Shown here: piece by piece, positions 56,271 through 64,000 of the stretch | Layout of the letters: every line of letters begins with the position of its first letter | How positions within the stretch are numbered: the first letter of the stretch is position 1 | Assembly: GCF_019925205.1 (NCBI RefSeq) | Contig: NC_083560.1 | Coordinates: 37,556,270 to 37,620,269 of the forward strand | Origin: Metopolophium dirhodum | Lineage: Eukaryota > Arthropoda > Insecta > Hemiptera > Aphididae | Length of the DNA: 64,000 nucleotides | Reading direction: 5' to 3' | The notes under the pieces: model-generated | Databases searched by the model: none | Told to the model about the DNA's origin: nothing | Seen by the model: the letters and a program-made list of their open reading frames with translations, nothing else | Made by a program: the position numbers and the translations under genes

Positions 56271-56750
56271 AATAAGGTATTTTCTGTAATATCCTGATAA
56301 GCCAAGAAAAGATTTTATATCCTTGTTATTTTTTGGGATTGGGTAATCTATTACACATTGAACTTTCTGTGGATCCGGGCGCACTTCCTGGTCCGTAACA
56401 ACATGACCTAAATAATTCACTTCTTTCCTCATGACTTCACATTTTGTTGGTTGCAGTTTCAGGTTGAACTACCTTAATCTTTAAAAAAACTTCTTGAAGT
56501 TTTTTCGAATGGTCTGGGATATCTCGAGCATATATTATGATATCGTCTAGATAAAAAAATGTTTTTAATCCATTTAACCCTGTTAAAGCTGTATTCATCA
56601 GTCTCTGGAATGTGGTGGGGGCTCCTTTTTAATCCGAATGGGACACATTGGAATTCAAAGTGCCCTCTCTCGGTGGAAAATGCTGTCCTTTCCTTATGAT
56701 CTGGATACATCTTTATTTGGTGGTAACCTTGGGCATAATCTAAACTAGTG
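56271..56750 (-). pseudogene. Ty3/gypsy reverse transcriptase fragment
   Basis: On the minus strand: HFEFQCVPFGLKRSP, then a frameshifted YLDD region (near 56545), then VNYLGHVVTDQEVRPDPQKV and FLGLSGYYRKY. This is a typical gypsy RT palm-to-connection sequence with at least two frame breaks. It cannot belong in order to the gag at 53 kb, so it is a separate element. Confidence 0.7.
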
Positions 56751-57560
56751 GAATACCTTCAGTGGCACGAACCCTTACTGCCGACCCAGAGGAAGTCGAC
56801 CGATTCGCCTACACTCAATAATTAATTATGATTTTAATTGATCTACTGACTGAAAATGATTTTTGCTTGGCACCGAAACGTAGGTCATGAAGGATATGGA
56901 CACCTTGTATCATATAACATTAAATATAAACAAATAAATAAACACAAGGTGTGTACTGAGTGGTATAATGACGAGCAAGAAGCGCCGTATTACTATTAAA
57001 CATAAATATTACAATATTTATTGTATAAGTGGATGGGCGCCCAAGAACTGAAGTACATAAAATATAAAAATAACCTAACAAATGATAACAAGAAATAATA
57101 TATATTTGATACCGACAATGATAACGGAGATGTTGTTTTGATGATGGATATCATCGGTCACCTTGACGGCCCAGTCGCTGATATCACTGCGCAATCTACA
57201 GTGCTGCCAAACTGCTCGGCTTCTCTCCGGCGGCCCACGGGGAATCCCACTGCGGCCCAGGAGCCCGATGCGAAAACACTTCGAAAAGTCGGAGGGGGTC
57301 TGCGAAAGCAATATATGGAAGAAGGACAATTCTCAAAAATAATAAGCAAACAAAACTTACTGATTATTTCTTTTAAATTATATTTAAGGTTAAAAATTAA
57401 ATTAAACTGTAATATGATGTTTGATGTTGTTTTTACATACATACAATATACATAATAAAAAAATTATAAAAAAAAAGTTGAAAAAAATACGTAATTCTAT
57501 TTACCGAATTCCTCTATATAACGAATTTTTTTTGCTGCTTATTCGACTTCGTTATATGGA
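56751..57560. other. no intact gene; short GC-rich remnant
   Basis: Mostly AT-rich. A GC-rich piece at about 57145-57300 (CGGCGGCCCACGGGGAATCCC) looks like a small transposon remnant. No frame is supported. Confidence 0.4.
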
Positions 57561-57573
57561 AGTTTCACTGTAT

Positions 57574-57872
57574 ATGATTGTGTCCTTTGGAGTGGGTGGT
57601 TGTAGTAGTGGCTAAGCTCGGTCATGAGACAGAGTTCGGTCTCGTATTTGGTATGCTGGTCGACTCGTATCCTGCGTATGGGTGTTGGCTTTCCAGGAAA
57701 GATACGTGTGTCACCTTCTATAGTTTAATTGTTTTCTCTACTCGTTTGCAACGACCTCCGCATGTTATACTATACTAATTGCCTTATTAGTTATTGTGTC
57801 AAATATTATTAAAGACGTGCGGTGCGCTGTACATAGTTAATATATGATTACTTAATACGTGGGTACGTAACA
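57574..57872. mobile_element. possible LTR (about 295 bp)
   Basis: It could start TGTGTCCTTTGGAGTGG and end ACGTGGGTACGTAACA. Its last 35 bp match the end of the 54771-55143 LTR. It lies 190 bp before a plus-strand gag start, so it may be the 5' LTR of the following element. Boundaries are tentative. Confidence 0.35.
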
Positions 57873-58058
57873 ATTATAAAACAACACCTCCAAATTTAAC
57901 AAAGATAAACAAATTGAAAAAAATAATTTTATACATTTTATAGAAAATTGGTACAAATCAATAAATTCAAATAAATTAATAACTAATTGAGTAAACTACT
58001 GACACGGTACGTAACGGCGACCAGTACAACGTACAGGCACTGTTGTGACAGTCTACAC

Positions 58059-59180
58059 TATGTCAACCACCACCACGGGCAACGACACCGTTGACTCTCC
58101 CACCTTGCCTAAAAGGCACAGGGCGGGACGGGAAGATAAGTCACATGGACGAGTACCGGCCCCTGGCACTCGCCTCGCTCTCGCATCGTAACCATCGTCA
58201 CGACCACTTACGTATTTTCTCTTACGTTGACCGTCGAACCGACAATCCATCGCTCACTCGACAAAACCACTATCAGCGACCACATATAATCCATATTATA
58301 CACTCGTATATTCTTTCATATATATATTATATTTTCACCCATAATAATTGTACGAAATAAAAAGGCCACAGGGCTATATCGTTCACCCACAGTTCTGTGT
58401 TTAATTCACTCATTGTGAGTGTCACCTATACCTTCACACTACTTCAACGAGCTTACCGCGGACAACCACACCACCACCGTTGTAGCCACGTCAAATTGGC
58501 TCCCCACAGAAGTATCTCCTCAAGACAGCGAAATGGTGAAAAATGTTACGCTGACACATACCTTGGCTTAATTACTTATATTATAACGTTAGTATTAAGA
58601 TATTTAACCGGGAGTGTGTCTTCACGTTAGCTAGGATTCCCAAGTTAGAATTACGTAACAAGTATTTTAGTACATAAAGGGGAATTCCGCGCGAGCCGAG
58701 AATAATCGTGATACGGCTGTGGGAAGCGGTTACATAACGTACCGCCACCCCGCCCAACACTTACCTTTCGTCCCGTGGCACTACCGCCGATAACAGCACA
58801 GCGTGCAGGCCAAAACCGGTAACAGCCGCTGTAGCCGTCAGCTGCCGCCTGCGAATTTTTATTAATCAAAAAAAAAAAAACAAAAGGTCTCCTCCATACC
58901 TGGTAAACCATACAACGAGCACAAGCCACCGACCATATTGGTAAAATTTTTGTTACACAATGACGGTAAATACATTACAACAGTTGTCATCGGCGGAGCA
59001 TCGTGCAGCCCCTAATTACAGGATTAGAGAGGGTGGTACTGAAAAAAATTTTTTCACTAAAACGTCAGATAAACAACCACCGGGGCCGTGCAAATATTGT
59101 GGGGAACTCCATTGGAACAGCAAGTGTCCACACAAGCCGACCACGTCAGGAAACGGCGAGGGAGTCGACAAAGACTAGTC
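58059..59180 (+). pseudogene. Ty3/gypsy gag remnant
   Basis: The start MSTTTTGNDTVDSPTLPKRH runs 44 codons to a stop at 58190. After degenerate sequence (with a hidden AT-rich insert near 58270-58360), a frame from 58960 carries the zinc knuckle CKYCGELHWNSKCP, with Cys-Cys-His-Cys spacing as in gag nucleocapsids. A run of about 20 C follows at 59202-59219. Confidence 0.6.
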
Positions 59181-59516
59181 CCCTTCATCGACTCAACGCC
59201 ACCCCCCCCCCCCCCCCCATCACCTGCTGCTATCGGTAGTACGGGCGAAAAAAAATTACGCAAACGAAACGCGCGTTAACCACCACTGAATACACTCACC
59301 TCACCGGTGACACGTGTGTTCAACAACAACCGGTTCATGGGCCAGCCACAGGTGTAGGGACAAAGGCAACAGAGACACGGGTGTTCACCTGCACAGGTCA
59401 TGGGGACACAAACGCAAACACCGCGTATATCCCTGCATTAGGTCAGTCTGCGCACGTAAAGCAACAGGCGAGCAACGAGGCAACCGACGTGGACAGTATG
59501 GTCATGGTGGTTAACA

Positions 59517-59972
59517 TTGACGGCCAAACAGTCACCGTCGCGGTTCAGAACCAGTTGTCCCGCTCAATCGATGTCACTACGACTAATAATGGTACACGAA
59601 CACGCCCGGAAAATTCCGACCCCCGCGGTTGAACTCGAATTTCCGTCAGGCTTCTTAACAGCCCTATTACATTCACAAGCACAAAAATCGTACGTAAACC
59701 CGACAGTAGCTCGTAAATACGGCAAAACACCCCCTCGCGGACTAACAAACACAGTCCGGATGGTGGACGGTCAAACTGCGACAACCAGTGGCACCTCCAC
59801 ATTCGAAGCTAGAATAGGTGCACTCGATATAAAATTCGAAGCGACCATCCTAGACAATTTGTATTGCGACGCGTTACTAGGACACGACTTTCTTGTTAAC
59901 AATGAAGTCTCTTGGGATTACGACGCGTGCACAATTCACATGGGTAGGCAAATACGAATGTCGACATGCTAG
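59517..59972 (+). pseudogene. Ty3/gypsy retropepsin with lost catalytic motif
   Basis: The frame has the retropepsin fold markers ALL..., KSYVNPTVARKY and the C-terminal ALLGHDFLVNN. At the active site, LLHSQAQKSY replaces the family's usual D-(S/T)-G-A, so the catalytic aspartate and glycine are gone. Stops follow at 59970 and again before the RT frame. Confidence 0.7.
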
Positions 59973-60230
59973 AAAGGGAAATCTCAACCACCCGCCACTC
60001 GTCCCGACTTGTCACAATTAGAATTTTTAAACGACACCGAAACTCGCACGAAACTAACCAAGAAATTAAACAAATAAGCGGTAGTATTTAGCGAGAAAGT
60101 GGGACGAACCAAATTAATTGAACACGAAATTTTGTTAAAAGATCCACAGCAGAAACAAACTGATATCGACGATATGGAACTCTAGGGCCTCATAGAACCT
60201 AGCACCTCACCGTGGGCCGCACCAGTAGTA

Positions 60231-60890
60231 TTGGCAAAGAAAAAAGACGGATCATTTCGTCTCTGTGTCGACTACAGGCAGCTAAAAGCCGTAAAGGAAT
60301 CCGACGCATACCCAATGCCAGAATTCAACAAAATGATTAGGCAAATAAGGGGCGCGAACATTTTCAGTATTTTTGACCTTAGGTTCGGGTATTGGCAAGT
60401 ACCGCTACATAAAAATACACGAAAATTCAGGGCTTTCCGAACGCGTAGAGGGCTATTTCAATTTCGAGTCCTCCCTTTTGGTCTCAAAAACAGTCCAATG
60501 ACTTTCGTGAGACTCATGAACGAAGTCATGAAGGGGTACCAGGATGAGTTCGTACAAGTATACCTTGACGATATAGTTATATTTTCAAGGAACGAGTACG
60601 AACATCAGGCCCACTTAGACAAAGTTCTCGAGCGTCTCAAGAGGTTTGGACTAACGTGCAACACAAAAAAAAGTAAAATCAGACTACGCGAAATTTCATT
60701 TTTGGGGCACATTGTAGACTCGGAAGGTATACAAAAACAATCGGAAAAATTAGTCTGCATTGACAATTTTCCGGTCCCACGTAACGTTAGGGACGTACGG
60801 GAATTTTCAGGGGTCTGCAACTGGTATAACCAGTTCGTAGACAACTACGCGGACACCATAGCACCCCTAACAAATTTATTGAACTTACAG
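60231..60890 (+). pseudogene. Ty3/gypsy reverse transcriptase
   Basis: The open frame includes FRLCVDYRQLKAV, SIFDLRFGYWQV (first catalytic Asp), RVLPFGLKNSP and VYLDDIVIFS (YLDD at residues about 111-114), then FLGHIVDSEG and the FSGVCNWYNQF connection. The catalytic residues are intact, but the frame has no start of its own: upstream the polyprotein is interrupted by stops (e.g. at 60184), and downstream it is broken at about 60890 by a foreign segment. Confidence 0.75.
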
Positions 60891-61520
60891 GAACAGATAA
60901 ACGCCGAGCTAAATAGTAATAATAATCAACAAAGGCACACTTACACCACGACAACGGTGACTATAATTGTAATAATAATAATTCTAATTATATTAGTTAT
61001 ATTATATTTATTGTATAAAAAATTAAGTACATTAAAAAATAAATAGAAACCCGGGGGCACCGGAAGTCCTAACGTCCTATCTTCAACAGCAAGCACCAAT
61101 ACAGAGGCAGAGCCTATAGCTTGCACAACAACAGGCGCAAGAGCGAAAAGCCTATTGCCCGAAACAATTTAAAAATAGGAAGCCCATAGGACAACAGGGC
61201 TTTCGTTTAGCCCCGGGGGTGTTGTGAACCCCTCCACGCGCCGCACGGTTATGCACACTCAGCATATCGGGTATGAGCGGCCGTGTGGGTTCACACGATC
61301 GTCAGTCTGTATTACGTAGAGCTACGAGATTGTCTTTATTTTGATTATTATAACGTGTACAATAAAAACCAGTAGTTAGAACCAACAGTCGAGTGTAAAT
61401 TTATTTAAGGGAAACCTAACCAACGTTGTAATAAACGTCTCAGTTCGAAAGTACTAGTTGGCTAAACCCAGACAAACGGCAAACCGTGAACTCTGTAAGC
61501 ACGGATTCAACTGAGCTTAA
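60891..61520 (+). mobile_element. nested segment: envelope-like tail, polypurine tract and LTR
   Basis: The RT frame switches near 60890 into EQINAELNSNN and a strong membrane segment (TIIVIIIILIILVILYLLY) ending LSTLKNK at 61046, like an Env tail. A purine-rich AGCCCCGGGGG then precedes TGTTGTGAACCCC (61219), which looks like an LTR start; the LTR may run to about 61430. After about 61520 the host element resumes in RNase H. This looks like the 3' end of another element nested between RT and RNase H. Confidence 0.5.
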
Positions 61521-62080
61521 ACACAGGGGAACAGGTGGAAATGGACCGATGTCGAACAACACGCGTTCAAATCTATAAAAAAAAAACGCGCTAGTCACAT
61601 GGCCTAAATTATCCCCACCCGATTATAGCAAAACGTTTTGACTCCAAACCGATGCAAGCGAAATTGGAGCTGGTGCGGTACTATTCCAACGGGGTGACAG
61701 ACCGGAGGAATGGCGCATAGTATCCTACGCAAGCAAAAAGTTTAGCGAGACACAAACAAGGTACGCCGCGGTCGAACGCGAGTGCCTAACAGTAATCTGA
61801 GCAATGGACAAATTTAGGCCATACCTAGAGACCCGACGTTTCGAACTCCTAACAGACAACTTGGCACTAACGTGGTTATACAGGGCCAAAGAAAAAAATT
61901 CAAAATTAACACGTTGGTCACTACAACTAGCTAATTTAGATTTTAGTACGGTACACGTCCCGGGAATACAAAACGAAGCACCAGATTTGTTATCCCACGA
62001 CCCAGCACCGGGCACACCCGTAGACGAAGATCGACTTGTGGAAAAATGGGTAGGGACACCTACAAAAACGACAACCAATA
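61521..62080 (+). pseudogene. Ty3/gypsy RNase H
   Basis: Remnant of RT connection and RNase H: DASEIGAGAVLFQRG, then RYAAVEREC, a stop (61798), and from 61804 FELLTDNLALTWLYRAKEK and VPGIQNEAPDLLSHDP. The Asp-Glu-Asp pattern is recognisable, but the frame has several breaks, including a premature stop near 61630. Confidence 0.65.
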
Positions 62081-62099
62081 TTGACCTCGAGTCAGACCA

Positions 62100-62935
62100 T
62101 ATCTACTCTATGTTCGATAACCACAACATTGACAACACATCACTCACCGCGACAACTCTCGGAAAGTGGCAGTCTGAAGACGCCGCGATTCGCGACATAG
62201 TCGCCGGTCGCAAGTGGGACGGTCCAGCGCGAAATGGTAGGAGCACAAAATCGGGAACCGACGCATATGTTTCTTCCGACGGTGTCTTACGCATAAACAT
62301 CGGCCACCACACACTCATCGTGATACCGATAATCAAAGCACAACATGCAATTTGGAGGTGTCACGATCACGTCTTATCCAACCATCCGGGATGGAAAGAG
62401 ACGTACCGGGCAGTTCGACAACGGTATTATTGGAAAGGTCAAAAGAACGACGTCAAAAACCACTAAACTCGCGTCCTAACGACCCAATGCAACCAAGAAC
62501 CCCCCGGCAACCATGGGAAGTTATCAGTGTCTATCTTATTGGCCCATACCCACGTTCCGGTAAGGGAAAATCAGACATACTGGTAGCAACCAACTGTTTT
62601 AGTCCTCTAAAACAATAATCGAAACGTTAGAACGCGAGTTCTATTCGCGTTTCGGTTACCCTCGCGTGTGTCTTAGTGATAACGGCCCCCAGTCTGTGTC
62701 AAATGAAATGCAAAACGCATTAGAACACTGGGGAACACAGGGTTGGACAACTCCGATTTACCATCCGAGGGCCAACCCAGTCGAACGCCGAAATCAAGAT
62801 TTAAAAAAGGTTTACGCGCACAGCTTGTCGATTGCAAACATAAAACTTGGGATACAAAACTACCCTCAATTCTATGTTCCATACGGAACAAGTGCAACGA
62901 ACAGACATGCTACCCCCCCCCCCACGACTTAAACG
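62100..62935 (+). pseudogene. Ty3/gypsy integrase
   Basis: N-terminal zinc-binding region (HAIWRCHDHVLSNHPGWKET, RYYWKG) to a stop at 62463, then the core in other frames: VISVYLIGPYPRSGKGKSD (the first catalytic Asp appears as Tyr), DNGPQSVS with the second Asp, and NPVERRNQDLKK with the Glu. A C-run at about 62911 ends it. Inactive. Confidence 0.7.
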
Positions 62936-62999
62936 AGAAATGTGGGCTAAATAGTCACCATTTTTCTCCTATGTTTTATGTAAAGAATAAAAAAAAACT

Positions 63000-64000
63000 A
63001 CAGGCCTAGGCGGTGCGAGACTGTGCAATTTCTTGTACGTTATGAGGTTCTGCGATTTCAGGTGAATATAATTTTGATATACTACATCGATACTTAATAA
63101 CTAATGTAATGACAATTATATATAACAATATAAAATTATGTTCTGGTTTTACAAAAATATTTTCTGTGGTATCCTTATACAATTCCTTGAGTTTGTTTAA
63201 CTCTTGAGACTTCTGAGCTGATTTGTTAAAATTTATATAAAGCGTATGATTACTGATTTTCTGGGGTTCATGATGTTATGTTATTTTCTTAAGGGATAAT
63301 GGTAAGTTTAAACTGGGACTTTTGGGTACGAAATCTTTATGATTTCTTGTTTTGATATTCCTGATTTGTGTGAGTATTGAGTGGTCTGTATAGATCACGC
63401 AATACTCCGGAATGTCTATTTTACCTACCCCAGTAAGTGTTATTTTATACGGGACTTGACGACAGGCTACTGTTATCACCTGATGAGTGCAATTTTGATA
63501 CTAAAGTTTATATGGCATATAGTGGTTTGCAAACTCAAATATCTGAGGTTACATGTGTCTAACTGACTGTCTGGATTGTTGTACAAAGATATCTCACAAT
63601 TTTCTTTCTTAGTACGTTTAAAAATGGATTCTAGACCTATACATAATTTAAACGACAACAGTGATTTACACTTATAATATTGAGGTTCTGTAAGACTAAA
63701 ATGGTATTCATTATCTAAACTTACTGCTAAATATTGTGTATCTGGATTTATTAGAGCTATATTCCAGTTCGGAATAGTTATTGGCAAGGGGATGTTATAA
63801 TAGAGATTAAATGGTATGTTTGACAATAACGGTTTTTTTGCTACAAACATGAGGGTCTGTTGTAGATACACTAAAATTTAAAGTAGATGCTATAAAGAGT
63901 TCAGGAAGGTCTAAATGTGATTATACAACAGGGAGTTCTAAAGTTGGGGGTAACGTAAGTTGAATTTCCTTTATTTCGTGATAAAGTTCTGAGGGTGGAT
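63000..64000 (-). pseudogene. errantivirus-type F-like envelope, C-terminal half, continuing beyond the window
   Basis: On the minus strand: PITIPNWNIALINPDTQYLAVS, FSLTEPQYYKC and LCIGLESIFK (63476-63871). A new frame then gives GVGKIDIPEYCVIYT and NHTLYINFNKSAQKS, followed by a membrane segment (FILLYIIVITLVIKY) near 63100. Cys spacing and the late membrane anchor fit gypsy-type Env. At least three frame breaks. It converges with the integrase remnant. Confidence 0.6.

Noticed and set aside
58397..58929. Frames between the two gag parts
   Set aside because: No gag capsid pattern could be read; the region is too degenerate to claim more than remnant status.

Overview
The window looks like AT-rich insect DNA, most probably from an aphid or a close hemipteran. 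I infer this from the aphid-type ambisense densovirus remnant, the FLYWCH/MULE, Ty3/gypsy, P-element and Polinton-type remnants, the short GT-AG introns, and the abundant AT microsatellites and nested repeats. No bacterial-style operons, rRNA or tRNA genes were seen. Almost everything recognisable is mobile or viral in origin, and most of it is broken. The most gene-like host candidate is a spliced YqaJ-type nuclease gene at 25.9-27.9 kb, which also carries frame disruptions.

Layout. 0-3.4 kb: a FLYWCH/MULE transposase piece and the 3' half of an F-like envelope gene. 3.4-5.5 kb: units of a repeated gene of unknown function, with a solo LTR inserted. 5.5-9.5 kb: a copy of a two-gene cassette (gene X exon plus a small OB-like protein), then Polinton-type fragments (hypothetical gene, protease, capsid-like). 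10.2-17.9 kb: an endogenous ambisense densovirus whose non-structural region is duplicated as a large inverted repeat around a foreign insert, followed by a convergent capsid gene with a phospholipase A2 domain. 19-21.6 kb: a 0.5-kb tandem duplication and Polinton capsid and protease remnants on the minus strand. 22.5-24.3 kb: a longer copy of the envelope gene. 25.9-27.9 kb: the YqaJ gene. 28.8-33.5 kb: a Polinton PLA2/core-like gene interrupted by a palindrome made of two head-to-head X/OB cassettes. 33.5-35 kb: the 3' end of an LTR element with two small A-rich ORFs. 35-44.2 kb: a tandem array of eight units of about 0.93 kb, interrupted by a solo LTR and a GC-rich insert. 44.2-45 kb: Polinton ATPase and PLA2 fragments. 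46.6-48.9 kb: a second FLYWCH/MULE copy and repeats shared with 0-2 kb. 49-50.6 kb: a second copy of the GC-rich insert. 51.3-64 kb: nested Ty3/gypsy elements, a P-element transposase remnant and envelope fragments.

Working picture. The locus is a sink for virus-like elements. The same cassettes recur in different places and orientations, and many junctions lie in one AT-rich palindromic spacer sequence. The most original objects are (i) the convergent X/OB cassette, present three times, twice as a 1.1-kb-arm palindrome with the X gene intact and spliced in both arms, and (ii) the 0.93-kb tandem gene array with palindromic spacers. Functions for gene X and the array ORF are not known to me. 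All family assignments are from reading motifs, not from database searches.
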